A program made the position numbers and the translations under genes. Positions 21,497 through 33,517 of a DNA stretch of 64,000 nt are shown here, piece by piece (position 1 is the stretch's first letter; each line of letters starts with the position of its first letter). This stretch comes from Pyronema omphalodes (taxonomy: Eukaryota; Ascomycota; Pezizomycetes; Pezizales; Pyronemataceae), in NCBI GenBank assembly GCA_024516155.1, contig JAJJXM010000003.1:496001-560000 (forward strand). Direction: 5' to 3'. Below the pieces are notes generated by a model. The model made no database searches. It was not told where the DNA came from and saw only the letters and a program-made list of their open reading frames with translations.

Positions 21497-23185
21497 TGGG
21501 ATGAGATGAGATGAGATGAGGTCGATGAGATCAAATATGATGATGTTAATGACTGGCATGTAATGAATAATTAAATGATGTTAGGGAAAGTAATAAAATA
21601 TTCGAACTGGTGAGATTACTGAACATGATCCCAGTTGTTTAAGTTTTGGCACGTGGCACGGATTAACGTTGATCCAGGTAATATAAATGTCAAAAGAATT
21701 CGAGCTTAGACTGCAGCTATAGCACATAATAAAGACTGCAGAACATATGTATGATCCTTACACTGTCTTGAACCCAGACTTATATTACCCGGTAGTGTCT
21801 TATTGTTGAGTCAACATAGTATCTAGAGTTGGTCATTGGTTTACTGAAGATGGCTTTCGATGCGCCAAAACTTGTTGCTCAATAATGGATCAATCCCTCA
21901 TAGCCCACTCTTGACTCGCAATAAGCCGGGGAAAAAAAAATTGAGTATCAACATATGCTACGGTTATAAGCGTGTGGAGAGCCGCTAATCAATCCTTTCA
22001 CTCATTACTCCAATCGGTTTTTACTATCTATTCGATTCCAGTGCGCGCAAGATTGGTCTACCCAACTCCATAGATGAATATCATATCCATATCCTATTCT
22101 CGACTTCACTTACTCCAAAAAATAAACTGTCTTCAAATTACGTCTTTCACAAATTGAATCTCTTTTGCAAAATTATCTCCTCTTACGTGACTTACTTCAC
22201 TACACGGTGGCAGTGATTTTAGGTAAACCCTTACAAGCCTTTTCCATATTTAAATAGCTGTTACAATATGATTATTATGGCTTACTAGAAATTTCTGATA
22301 CATCTCTACCGCGATTTTCTATGGGGGCTTGGATATGGGTACACAATATTGCATAGTCGTAATTTTGATCGTGTGCGTCTCGCATAGAACCCTTCTCCTT
22401 CTTCCAAAAGTTTGGGAGATAGTCTCAGTTTCTATATGCCTCATTATTTGATGTAATCCAATTCAAGCATGTCCAATATATCTAAAATGATCATGTAATT
22501 CCTGTCTAGATCGCTTCTCTGTACTCCTAATAAACCGATGGGGACCTCTTGAAAACTTTTTTGAGACCTTTACGGCTCAGAATACCTGGTAGCCACTCAG
22601 GCTAATTTTTATGAGGAGAGCGACAATACCGGGTGCTCTGAAGACTAGAACGGGTGTTGGCATGTTAACCCTGTGATTTCATAGAGATATAAAAAGCTTT
22701 GTGGATGAAACGGTCCGAAAGAGTGATGAGGCAGTCTGTGAGTTATTTGCAAAGACGAGTGGGCGCTTGATCACTGTGCCTTTGGTTCATAATGACAGGG
22801 ATATGATACAGTGTATTTATGAGGTGGTGATAATTAGAAGTACTAGAATCAAGTATAGTCATTCCACTAATCCTGTATACGATTTTTGACGATTTTTCTA
22901 ATTCCGCAGCTTCGCCGAGTGACAACCGATGAAATTTCTAAACCCCGCGTTGATCGGCGGTTGTCCAGGCAACACCTGCTATTCATAGCAATCCACATCC
23001 CAGCACTCGACATAAACCTTCGTCAGCCCCCACCATCCCCGGTTCCGATTCACCCGGACATCTCAACATCCGAAGATAACACCGCTAACGCCGGATCGAA
23101 GATTTATAAAAATAAAATCATCTCCGTCGTTATCAACTTACGTTCTCCATCTCATTATCAATTCCCGAAAAACCATACATACACA
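21497..23185. other. Intergenic stretch, no gene seen
   Basis: Begins with a short 'gagat' repeat (21503-21520) after the preceding stop codon. The remainder is AT-rich with no supportable coding frame. The last ~100 bases are the promoter side of the aldo/keto reductase gene. Confidence 0.5.
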
Positions 23186-24379
23186 ATGGCCCTAACCACC
23201 AAACCCCGCGTCATCCTTGGTTGCATGACCTTCGGCGTTTGGTCCCCGCACCCCGCTTAATTGGACATCCAGCTAACTTATCCATCCAGAATGCCGAGCA
23301 TGGCGGCAGAGTTACCGAAGTATCCGAAGTTCGCAAGATTTTCGAATATTTCTCCAACTCCGGATACAAAGAGCTCGACACAGCTCGTGTGTATATCAAA
23401 GGGGAACAAGAAGCCTTTACCGCTGCAGCTGGATACAGGGATCTCAATCTCGAGATTGCCACTAAGATCTATCCCCAATTTGGTCTCGATCATACTCGTG
23501 CTTGTATCAGAGCTACTATCGAAAAATCACTTGCGGAGCTAAAGACGGATTGTGTGGATATTTATTATCTCCATGCGGCGGATAGAAATACTCCCCTTGA
23601 AGAAACTTTGGCGGCTTGTGATGAGCTTTATAGGGAGGGGAAGTTTAAGAGACTTGGTATCTCTAATTTCACAGCGTTTGAGGTGGCGGAAACTGCAGTT
23701 TTGTGTAGAGAAAGAGGCTGGGTGAGACCGACGGTTTATCAGGCTATGTATAACTGTGTTACTAGGGCTATTGAGAAGGAGCTTGTGCCTGCGTGTAGAC
23801 GGTATGGATTGGATATTGTGGTTTATAATCCGATTGGTATTGCTTCCCATCCTCTGCTGAGTTAAGGGAATAGAAAACTGATGAGTTTATCAATAGCCGG
23901 TGGTCTTTTCTCCGGTAACTTCAAGCCTGATACTGTTCCTGAGACTGGTCGCTTCTCAGACAAGAACCCAGCTGGAAAGATGTACCGTGGCCGCTACTTC
24001 CATGACTGCTATTTCTCGGCGGTTGAGATGCTGTCAAAGGAGGCGGAGAAGCATGGGATTTCCATGCTTGAAGTTGCTTTCAGATGGTTGCTTCATCACT
24101 CTGCCTTGAATATGGGAGCGAGGGGAAATGATGGTATCATCATCGGTGTCAGTTCCTTGGATCAGCTTAAGGCAAACTTGAAGGCATTGGAGAAGGGACC
24201 TTTGCCGGAGGACCTTTTGGCGAAGGTTGAGGAAGCTTGGGAGATGGTCAAGAGGGAGAGAGTTGTTGAGTATGTTATCCTTTCACTTTATCTAGCGAGA
24301 AAGCAGCTAACCAATTGGTGATAGTTACTGGCATCTTGACTTGAAGTACACTTACGAGTGGCCAAAGGAGAAGTTGTAA
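23186..24379 (+). CDS. Aldo/keto reductase (AKR7, aflatoxin aldehyde reductase-like)
   Basis: NADPH-dependent aldehyde reductase of the aldo/keto reductase superfamily, closest by eye to AKR7 (aflatoxin B1 aldehyde reductase-like) proteins. Exons 23186-23236, 23290-23836, 23897-24269 and 24325-24379 give 341 residues, the usual length. Visible motifs: 'ILGCMTFG' at the N-terminus, 'GYKELDTARVY' with the conserved Asp and Tyr of the active site, 'EIATKIYP' with the Lys, 'DIYYLHAADRNTPLEETL' with the His, 'GISNF', and the cofactor-side 'GIIIGVSSLDQL'. It ends 'YTYEWPKEKL'. Intron 1 has a perfect ctaac branch point but a weak donor (gtttgg). Probably cytosolic, acting on reactive aldehydes or dialdehydes. 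Confidence 0.9.
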
Positions 24380-24591
24380 ACGTCTGAAAATATTTCAAAC
24401 AACAAAAAGTTCATGAAGATACCAGGGGTGATGGCGGGCGAGATGGCGGGTTTTGCAGAATCACAAAATATGCCACTGTTACACTTACTCAAAACAAATC
24501 CCCGTGAAAAGTGACGTAAATATAATGCTCATCATTGCATTCATCGTTAATCATAAAATCATAAAACTCTCAAAAATCCCCATACTACATC

Positions 24592-25101
24592 CTAAGACAT
24601 CATCTCCAACTCCTCCAAGCACTCCTTGGCATGTTGTTTCGCCTCATCACTAACGTTTGGATTCTTCAACGTAGCCTTATACCCACCTATTGAAACTCTC
24701 AATTAGCCCCACATTCTTCCCGGATGTCTAAACGTAACTTTCCCAAGGATAATAATCTTACCAATGACGTTATGAGGATTCTTTCCCTCCGTGGAAACGT
24801 TATGAGCATCATCCTTCTTTTCATTCCTGATGGAAGTTTCAGTCTCTCTTCCTAGTTTATCCAACATCTTTTGTGCATGTTCCTTGGCTTCCTCGCTGGC
24901 GTGGGGATTCTTGAGGGTAGCCTTGTAACCACCTAATTCTTATATCAGCCTCATTTTTCCTTGATTCTCATTCTTCGATGACCGTGATCAATTCCACTCA
25001 TAAACTTAACAGTCCACCGACCCCCCAAAGAGAAAAAAAACGCAGAATAAAGAAATCTTACCGATGACATTCCCCTTATTTCCCGAGTCACCGATATTCA
25101 T
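24592..25101 (-). CDS. con-6: Conidiation-specific protein 6 (Con-6)
   Basis: A 101-residue protein with two Con-6 repeats, each of the form GGYKATLKNP followed by (H/N)(A/V)S(E/D)EAK(E/Q)HA. Exons on the minus strand are 25062-25101, 24762-24932 and 24592-24686, with consensus gtaag donors. Both introns fall in the same place, phase 1 within the Gly codon that opens each repeat, which suggests the repeats arose by exon duplication. Con-6 proteins are small, hydrophilic and abundant during asexual spore formation in Neurospora; their molecular role is not established. No signal peptide is present. Confidence 0.93.
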
Positions 25102-25704
25102 ATTTTCAGGTATAATTCCGTACGTGGTGAATGTAGTAATAGAAGTTAATAACCGTCGTGGTTGAGGTAGTTGTTATGATATCGAATATCAAGTATTGAA
25201 GCAATTATAATAATTTATGTAAAGACAAGAATTAAATAACCTTGATGGCATTTTATAAATTTCGATCATGATGCTGAAAATACAGTATCGAAACTTTCGA
25301 AGACCGCCTCATGGAGACCCAGGTTCGCATAACGGAAAAGTAGAAAAAAAAAAGTTTTTCTTGAAGGCCTAACTATAGAACTGGATTGCGGACATAGCTG
25401 ATTATCTAGGCGTGTTTTTCTTTATTCTATTCCAGAAATTCGGCAGCCGAAGCTATCGAATCGAGGCTATGGTTCCGAGTTTGAACAAACAAGATCGGTG
25501 AAGCGCTATTTAAGATCTTTACATGGACTCAGTGATGTTGGCCGGGTAGCGATTATTAGGTGTGTGATGTCGCGCGGAAAATTGAGACCGAACTAGCTGA
25601 AATCGAGGGGATAAAAAAAAGGCTTAATTACCACTAAGTGTAGCCAGAGTGGGTAGTAATAATAGTTATCGGGTTATAAGCACGAGCAAAAAGATAACTC
25701 GAAG
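25102..25704. other. Intergenic region between con-6 and tRNA-Arg
   Basis: Probable promoter of con-6 (which reads leftward) and AT-rich DNA. No other gene is seen. An A-run at 25345-25354 and another at 25613-25620 are the only simple repeats. Confidence 0.5.
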
Positions 25705-25776
25705 TGACCACAGCAGGGATCGAACCTGCAATCTCTTGATTCGTAGTCAAGCGCCTTGCCATTGGGCCATGCGGCC
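25705..25776 (-). tRNA. tRNA-Arg (anticodon ACG)
   Basis: Read on the minus strand: acceptor stem GGCCGCA/TGTGGTC, anticodon stem CTTGA/TCAAG around loop CTACGAA (anticodon ACG, reading Arg CGN), T arm GCAGG-TTCGATC-CCTGC, discriminator A. No intron. A run of five T on the minus strand (plus 25688-25692, AAAAA) lies just downstream and can terminate Pol III. Confidence 0.96.
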
Positions 25777-25862
25777 GAGTGATGTTGGCATGTAAAACAA
25801 AATACATGTAAATTATTATTATAAAGTTCCTTTGTTGCTCCTGGGTTCACCCTACGCCCTCA

Positions 25863-27290
25863 TTACAGCCCTAAAACCCTGCCCCAAACCGTGGAACCAC
25901 CCATCTTCCTGTCCTTCTGCTTTGCCTTTGCCTCCTGTGCCCTATCCCGCGCCTTTTCTAACACCATTCTCACCAAGTCCCCCTCAACTTTGTCCATCTC
26001 CTCTTTACTCAACCACCCTTGTCCTCCATCCATAGCCGTATCTTTATCGTTCTTTCCATCATAAAGCCCATCAATCACACCCAATGTTATCATAAGATTT
26101 GTTGTCTTGTCCATTAACCACTCCTTAAGCACTAGTCCATCTCTCCACTGCGACGGTAACGCACCGTATCCATACCAGGCCCCCAGAAGGGCTCCAGCAA
26201 CACAACAATTTGTATCCGCATCTCCACCTTCTTGTAACAAGCATTCGATAAGTTTATAAAACCCGTATACCTCCGAAGATACACTAGAAAATGGTTCTCC
26301 TTGGATAGCGGCCCGAAGAACAAATAATGCGCTTCCAAGACACTTGTAAACATACCCCATAGTTTTACTATCATCAAGCTGTAGAGTTTCATAGCCTTCC
26401 GCATACATGTATTTCCGAAACTCGAAATAATCAAGTGGAATCTTCTCTCCGTCTGAAGATTTCCATAGCTCAGGTTGCATCTCTCCCCGAGACGAAACCC
26501 ACTTAAATGCACCCTCTACTATTTCATCAACATCTGATACGTTGCTTATATCCCCCCTTAGAATCGCCCTTAGTAAGCCCACCTGTATGCAGCAACAAAC
26601 CACACATCTAGGGTCCCAATGCGTAACCATTCCATTCGCCATCGCGTGTTCCCAGGCCTCTTCTATAGTTCCCATACCAATAGCGACGATCCCAATCGGA
26701 TGGATCCTCATCAAGCTTCCATTAGCAGCGTTGTATCTCCCAGTCTTTTCCCATCTATCTTTTGCTGCCTCTTCTGGAGTGTCTGTAAAGAGAGGGTGGC
26801 TGACTACAGTCTTGACAGTCCTTCCAATTCCAAGTGGTGGACGATTGAGAACCCGTAGTCCTTGGCCATCACACCAGGTTTTTAGGCGCGCGGCGAAATC
26901 TTGGGGATCTAAGCGGCCGTGGTGGAGATAACTGAGGAGTAACATGAGAGCGTGGTCGGTGTCGTCAGTCCAGCCTCCCGGGGTAAACTTGTCGCGATGT
27001 GAGTCGGAGTGGAAGGGGGTTGCGGGAGGTATTAAGGAAATACGGTTGGTGCTGTATAATTCGCGGGATTTGGACGCGGGAAGGAATTCTGGGATACTGA
27101 GTTAGCTAGCTAGCCAGGTGGTGCAGATAAATTGTGGAAGATAGAGTATTGCGGCCTTATGGAGGTACAAACCTGTATATAGCCCGACTGCATCACCAAT
27201 TGCGGAACCTATTATGACGCCGAATATTTTGTTGATGACAGTAGCGCGAACGAACGGATGTAAGTCGAGATAGGATAACGGTGAATCCAT
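25863..27290 (-). CDS. ADP-ribosylglycohydrolase family protein
   Basis: Member of the ADP-ribosyl-glycohydrolase (ARH/DraG) fold, which removes ADP-ribose from proteins or related acceptors using a two-metal (usually Mg) site. Exons 27173-27290 and 25863-27088 give 447 residues. The start 'FGVIIGSAIGDAVG' matches the family's opening block. 'GGWTDDTDHAL' supplies the first metal-binding Asp cluster, 'NAANGSLMRIHPIGI' is the conserved core, and 'GGDADTNCCVAGALLGAWYG' supplies the C-terminal Asp-Asp metal site. All expected acidic residues are present, so it is probably active. Intron phase (G|AA) restores the frame into 'EFLPASK'. The C-terminal ~45 residues are Lys-rich and variable. The natural substrate is unknown. 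Confidence 0.93.
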
Positions 27291-28508
27291 TGCGGAGATA
27301 ATCTTTCTATCGGTGGGAAGTTGAGGGTGGCGTTCGAGGGTGTTATATATGTGATTGCAGGTGCATATGGAGGTAACACAAGGCTCGTATTATTTGCCAC
27401 ATGATCGTAATGATCCAAAGATTTCAGCTCCATACTGTGTCTCTTGTAGCAAGTTTATATGTAACTTCAGATGAACAAGCCTGCATAAATAATTTGATAG
27501 ACCCATAGGTTTCGGAGGAGATGATGGTGAATCAGTGTTAAGTTGTTGGAGCACGAACAACAAAGGTCCTCATCAGGCTGACAAGTGGTGATTTAGATTA
27601 GCCAAGACCGGCGAGTTGTTTTACACCGACAGACGGCCCTTCCAGCGATTCCTCGCAATCCCAGGCCATCTATAGATATTACGAAAGATGATCCATCCTC
27701 GGTTATCATACATTTTCAGAACGCGGTTTCACTTACCCGTTTATCGGGGCTTTCTTTTAGTGGATTATTCGATGTTTCATTTCTGATATGGATGGTATGA
27801 CTTGGTTAGACGCCATGATCTGATATGAATTGCTAGTTAACGATTTGGTTTAAATTTAATGTTGTGTGATGTGATGTACATACCTGATTGATGTTGACGC
27901 AAATTGAGACTTAAATTTAAATTTCTCACTGCCTTCTACGCCCTCCTCTATCCTCTACTCTCACTCCCTTGCGCTTCACCGTGAAACATAGAACTTGAGA
28001 TATGTCATACATGATACGTGTAAAGCAAGGTAACTTATTATAGTTCCTGATGTGAAGGGTTCTAGAAAAACCGCTGGATGAAACATCGATAACACAGCCC
28101 CGGTTATCGTATATCTAATCTACTAAATCCCAGTGTTTTCTTTTGGCGAAGATTTTTAGTGTTTCGCTTGACGTTTCGTTTGTCTGATATACTCGGTTAA
28201 CGATTGATGAAAAATGTGGTGACGTGATGTCATGTCATCTTGATCCGCCTCCCATCCTCCCTCAATCCACGGCCCATCCTCCGCCCACTCGCTCAACCCA
28301 CGGCCTCTCATCCTCCTTCGTGATACGTAAAGCGAAAAATAAATTAAAATGCTGTAAAACAAGGTGACTTATCAAGTCTATTGTTAAAATACGGAAACTT
28401 CCGCCGCGGATGACCAAGAAAAAAAAACAAAAAGTGAAAAGATTCAAGGAAAGAAAGAAAAAGAGAAGGATGAAGAGCGAGTTTATAAGTGATTCAGTAA
28501 GTGAATGC
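27291..28508. other. Intergenic region with degenerate duplicated segments
   Basis: No gene seen. Two segments at about 27650-28060 and 28070-28400 share ordered motifs: 'gttaacgatt' followed by a gatgtgatg-type run, a CT-rich block with 'catcctc/ctcctctatcc', then 'gatacgtgtaaagcaaggtaacttat' versus 'gatacgtaaagcg...aaaacaaggtgacttatc'. They look like old copies of one sequence and open the repeat array that runs to about 34300. Confidence 0.45.
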
Positions 28509-28760
28509 TGCTACAGTAATGTGGAATAAGAATATACAGAATATGTGGGATTGTATAGAAATCAAGAGTTAGGACGCTGGATCCTGAAGTACCAGATTAC
28601 CGATTTTACCGAGATAGAAGATGCTATGGTAGATGATATGCTCGGTCAAATTGAATGATATTCGCTTTGGTGAAAATGGGATGCAATTAGTTTAGATTTC
28701 CCTCGCCGTGTTTCCGCGTTTTAACGTTTTAATGCCGTGAGCCATCACCGTTCCTTTGCC
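28509..28760. repeat. Array repeat, copy A
   Basis: Shares with copy B (32144-32395) the ordered blocks 'gaatata.ggaatat.tgggattgt', 'accagatt.ccga', 'gatgatat.ctcggt', 'ttagatt.cc', and 'ttttaatgccgtgagccatca'. It lies upstream of the intact secreted-protein gene. Confidence 0.75.
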
Positions 28761-29082
28761 GTATTGGCCAAACCTCCTTCATCCCTTTCCCGGAGACACT
28801 CTATTTGTGCGTCTATAGCGTACCAAAAAATAGTCACAGAGTAGTCATAGACACAGGCCACGAAGCTTATTTCCCTACATAAAAGGTCGCTTCGGGAACT
28901 CTTCTCTTCTCTTCTCTTTCTGCTTCACAATAATATCTACCGTTGATAAACTACGACAAGTATATTATCGACGCCTGATATTGTTATTACTTTTTCTACT
29001 ACTACTACTATTACTACCACTACCGCCACCACCCACCTCTCTACTGCGTCTATAATAACTGTCTCAAAATCCGAAAACAATC

Positions 29083-31424
29083 ATGAAATTTGTATGTTCC
29101 CTAATTGCGTCCTATTTACCACCACCCTCCTTCTATGTCCTACCTCCCATCCTTACCCTTCTGTCACCTCCTCTTCCTTCCTCTATACTCCCTCCCACCT
29201 CATACGTCATACCATTACCTCATAGCTACTGCCTCATACCTCATACGTCATACGTCATACCACATACCTCATAGCTACTGCCTCCCACATCATACCTCCT
29301 ACCTCCTACTTCATACCTCCTATGTCCTACTTCTCAACTACCCATCACCATGAAATGCTACTAATATACACCACAGCGTAACATTCTCAGTTTAAGCCTT
29401 GCGCTTTATCCCTACCTTTCCATCGCCGGAGAAGTCGGACAGATACGTAACTGGTGGGCCATAGACGGACCTGGATTTGTGAACACCGTTGGAAAATTGG
29501 ATTCTCTCCGATGCTTTGATGGATCCAGCACCAACAACAGCACGGTTGCTTGCGAAGAGATCGTTAGCAATGCTACTTCCAAGGGTTTCAATGAGCAACA
29601 CGGCGAGTTGGCTTTGTCTCAACTGAGCTCTATCGAGAAATTTACTACTGCTTACAAGGTTTGTAATCTTCTTTTGAATACTGATGACTCCCAGAATAAG
29701 GTTCTAATAAAAAATAATAGGATGCAATCGGAGACGCATACAAAGAAGCCGCCGCCCTTATTGCAGGACCCGAAATAACCCGGAAGTGGTTCAGCAAGCT
29801 TAAAGAAGAAGCCAAAAAGGAATTCTTCAAGACAGTTGCAACTTCATCTCTTCGATCTACTATTCTTTCTGCATTCCCTTGGTATGACTGGAACTCTTCC
29901 GACGTCCCCCCCGAGGTCAGAAGTGCCCAGAAAAAGGCTTGGTCTTGCATTAACGATGCCGTTTCTACTTTTGGATCACTTGTCGCATCGGACACCACAG
30001 CTATTTCTCACCATAAAGGTGTTACCGTCGATAACTACTTCAGCAGCATTGTTGACGGTCATCAACATGGAGTAGAGGACTTTGCCGAACGAATTATGGC
30101 GAATGAGAATGAAATTACTACTTCTTGGATGAAGTATGGTAACGTTTTAGAAGCCGAAGGATTAGAAAACCTCAAGGATGAATTACAGAGCCAGCTTGCT
30201 CGCTTCATCTTCCTTAAGGCTGTCAACCAGGCTCTTAAAGACAATGCATCCTACATTACCTGCACTGTCAAGTCTTTCAAGGATCCCTCAAAGGCTCCCT
30301 TTGGTCGCCTTCCAGCTGCAGAAACTTGCAAGTACGACAAGTCCGGACCGGCGGATCTCAAATCTTGCATCGACGGAGACGTTTGTTATATGTATCGTTG
30401 GAAATCCGAATCCAATGATGTCTGGCGTATTTTTAACCCCGAACATAACGGAAAGCCACCTGTCGACGAAATCCGGAATCCACCTTTCTCCGTTGAGCCC
30501 TCCGCGATTATCGATTCCACGGTTGTGGGGGCACTTCAAGGTGCTGTAGACTTCCGTTACAGAGAGGATGGCTCGCCTATTACTACCAATGGAAAAACCA
30601 CCGTCAAAGACCTTGGAGATGCTCGTGTCCCCGGCTTGTTTAACCTCCCCGTTTGCTACTCCAGTTATTCGTGGAACACTCCCCTGAATCCTTCTCGCCG
30701 TGCCAAGGGCAAACATATTTTTCCATGCAACAAAAATGATCCCTACTGCTTCGAGAAAGTACCGCCTTGTTACTGTGGTCCTTGGGGTAGCCAGACTAGG
30801 GAAATCTGGGACCAAATCAACATCAATGAGCTAAATGGGTGGGACTACTGTGATGTTTGGATCGACGAAAAAATCACGGATGTTATCGAAAACTGGATCG
30901 CCAAGCGTCGAATGCAAAACTTCTCTTTCGACGTGTACGACCAGGTTATGAACATCATCAACACCCGAGGTTATGCCTCGAGCTCAGAGATCGAGCCTGA
31001 CATCAAGTTTGCCATAATTTGTCAGTTGCGTACCGTGGGTCCGTTCACAAATGCTGTCGATCAAAGAAAGAAGGCTTGCAAGATGTATAAGCAGCTATGG
31101 GAGGATCTCAAGGCGGATCCTACCCTGAAGACGAAGGGTTCTCTTCCGAAGGATGCTGCAAAGGACTTGGCAGACATCGAAGCAGAGTTCAAGGAGGCTG
31201 TTGAGTCCGGCACACTTGCCGAGGCTACATATAATGCGGATTCCACCTCCACCGAGGAATCATCCTCCGACTCGCCCTCCGCCACCATCGACGATACCAC
31301 CACGGATGACTCCACCGACGACACCGACGGCGCCCCCACCGCGAAGGTCTCTACTCGGGCCGATATTCAGAAGAACGCCGGGGTAAGCCTCTTCCCTTTA
31401 TCTCGCCCTTCTCAAAACGAGTAA
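29083..31424 (+). CDS. Large secreted protein of unknown function
   Basis: Not recognised. A 9-base first exon (29083-29091, ATG AAA TTT) is spliced over a 285-nt intron with a ctactaat branch point to 29377-29658, then to 29721-31424. Joined, the N-terminus is MKFRNILSLSLALYPYLSIAG, a good signal peptide that would not exist without the splice. The product is 664 residues. The ectodomain contains many cysteines ('CNKNDPYCFEKVPPCYCGPWG'), a Trp-rich patch and N-glycosylation sites, then a helical region, then a Ser/Thr/Asp-rich acidic tail before the stop. Two decayed partial copies lie downstream. Conservation of the terminal 'SLFPLSRPS.NE' in one copy supports reading through the gtaag at 31384 to the stop at 31424. 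Confidence 0.75.
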
Positions 31425-31429
31425 AGGGA

Positions 31430-31650
31430 TAGTTGTTGTCGTTGTCGTTGTCATTGGAATTGGAGTTGAATTGGAGTTGGGTTGGAATTAAGTTAGAATT
31501 GGGATTGGAATTGGGATTGGAGTTTGGGTTATAAAGGGGATTTTCTTTTCTTTTTGCTTCTTTTTGCTTCTTTTTGCTTCTTTTTGCTTCTTTTTGTAAC
31601 CTTTTGTCTTGGAGTCTGGAGTCTGGAGTCTGGAGTCTGGAGTCTGGTCG
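31430..31650. repeat. Cascade of short tandem repeats after the secreted gene
   Basis: Successive arrays: gttgtc hexamers (from about 31433), degenerate ttggaa/gttgga hexamers (31453-31530), the 10-mer cttctttttg about five times (31551-31602), and the 7-mer gtctgga about five times (31610-31648). A shorter version of the first two follows the broken copy at 33517. Confidence 0.85.
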
Positions 31651-31659
31651 CTGGTCATT

Positions 31660-31927
31660 GTTTTTGTTTTTGTTTTTGTTTTTGTTTTTGTTTTTGTTTT
31701 TGTTTTTGTTTTTGTTTTTGTTTTTGTTTTTGTTTTTGTTTTTGTTTTTGTTTTTGTTTTTGTTTTTGTTTTTGTTTTTGTTTTTGTTTTTGTTTTTGTT
31801 TTTGTTTTTGTTTTTGTTTTTGTTTTTGTTTTTGTTTTTGTTTTTGTTTTTGTTTTTGTTTTTGTTTTTGTTTTTGTTTTTGTTTTTGTTTTTGTTTTTG
31901 TTTTTGTTTTTGTTTTTGTTTTTGTTT
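31660..31927. repeat. (TTTTTG)n microsatellite, about 45 copies
   Basis: A nearly perfect hexanucleotide run of about 265 bases. It creates long artefactual open frames on both strands (Lys-Asn repeats on the minus strand; Phe-Leu, Phe-Cys or Phe-Val repeats on the plus strand), which are not genes. Confidence 0.97.
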
Positions 31928-32143
31928 CTGGTTGTTTTTGTTTTTTTGGGTGTTATCTTTTGTTTTTTATTTTTTTGAGTGAATAAAGAAGATATTTTCT
32001 TGAATCGTATGCATTGTAGCGAATCTGTGAATCTGTACATTTGTGAATCTTGTAACCTTGTCCACCCTGAAACCCCCAGAAACCCAGAAAAAACTCTTGC
32101 CAGAATCTAAGAACTATCATCATCAAGAAAAATGTTTTCTCCA

Positions 32144-32395
32144 GTTATGCTGCAGTAGAATTGCGAAATCGGAATATACGGAATATATGGGATTGTGTAG
32201 GAATCAAGGGTGAAGACACGAAATACTAGAATACCAGATTGCCGAGATCTAACATGTTGGATGATATACTCGGTTAGATGATACACTCGGTTAGATGACA
32301 TGAAATTTGTTTTAGTGAAAATAAGATGTGATTATGTAATTTAGATTCCTCCCACCGTGTTTCCATGTTTTAATGCCGTGAGCCATCATGGCCGC
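32144..32395. repeat. Array repeat, copy B
   Basis: Middle copy of the intergenic repeat, about 3.6 kb after copy A. It contains a doubled 'gata.actcggttagatga' motif and ends with 'ttttaatgccgtgagccatca', as copy A does. The sequence just before it (from about 31998) also matches the flank of copy C ('gaatctgtgaatctgt'). Confidence 0.75.
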
Positions 32396-33250
32396 ACATA
32401 AAAACTGTAGGTGATCTTCCAAACATTTCAACTCCACAACCATGCCTCCGAATTTAATTGCGATATGTATCCAAAAATTGCTTGCTAAGTTCCATTCTAT
32501 CATTTTTCTTGAGGAAGTTAATTATCTTTTTGTCACAAGCTGTTAAAAAGGTTGGCGTTGGGGAGAGATGTTATTCTGCCTCTGACCCCTGTCACGCTGC
32601 GGCTATGTACCTGAATAACGTGACTGCAGCATGTCTGCCCGCATGTCACTAGCTTGAGAGTACGGCTGATCGGCCAAGATGAGGCCACTTCAAGCCGATT
32701 ATTTAATCTCCTGTTTCTTGTACCTTCGATCTCCATCAAATCAATTCGTCACCTCCATCTCCATTTCTTTACACAGGTGATGGGCCCCCCTCACATAACC
32801 GCAATGACTCTCCTCAACAAAGACTACTAAAGACTACCAACAACGCCAATTTTTTCTCTTCCCCCTTTTTTTTCGGAATTTCCTTTAATGCTCTCAGAAA
32901 AAAAAAACACAAGCAATTTTGATTTCTTTCTCATTTTCTTCTTCAACTAATGAATACAACCTAATCATACCAATGAATCCTCCGAATGGCGGTTAATATC
33001 AGTGTTTATCGACTGCTTTTTGAAATTCAGTATCGATTGTTTGTTATAAATCACCATGTGTGATCAGGAAAAATCCACAAATTTTTGAAAACCCAAAAGG
33101 GTTATCCTCTAGACTCACTAAAATAACGCTTGATGCCACCTGTGCAGTCTCCAAGTCTGGAATATTGTCTATCTCAGCTCCCACGGTGACTGGCGAGTCT
33201 GAGCTGCTATTTTCTGAATACAAGCGGATCGTTATATCGGACCGCCATAG

Positions 33251-33517
33251 TTCAAGGAGGCTGTTGAGTCCGGCACACTTGCTGAGGCTGGATATACTAC
33301 GAATTCCACCACCACCGAGGAGTCTTCTCCCGAGGAATCCTCCCCCAAATAAACCTCCTCCGATGAAACCTCCTCCAACTCGCCCTCCACCACTGACGAC
33401 GCCTCCATCGACTCCACCGACGACACTCTCAGCACCAAGGTCTCTACCCGGGCCGATGTTCAAAAGAACCCCGGGGCGAGCCTCTTTCCTCTATCTCGTC
33501 CTTCTAAGAACGAGTAA
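33251..33517 (+). pseudogene. Broken second copy of the secreted-protein gene (3' end)
   Basis: Matches the last ~85 codons of the gene at 29083-31424. It begins 'FKEAVESGTLAEA', keeps the acidic Ser/Thr/Asp tail and ends 'SLFPLSRPSKNE' with the same stop. The frame is kept over 89 codons but a TAA stop at 33350-33352 interrupts it, and everything upstream of 33251 is unrelated. The 3' flank, including the gttgtc and ttggag repeats, is duplicated with it, so the copy arose from genomic DNA rather than from a transcript. Confidence 0.88.

Noticed and set aside
31384..31424. A gtaagc donor near the end of the secreted gene suggesting a further intron
   Set aside because: The broken paralogue keeps the same read-through residues and stop at the matching position, so the sequence is more likely coding.
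31351..32040. Long minus-strand ORF of Lys-Asn repeats, and plus-strand Phe-Cys, Phe-Leu and Phe-Val ORFs
   Set aside because: All are translations of the (TTTTTG)n microsatellite in different frames; no start context or flanking coding character.
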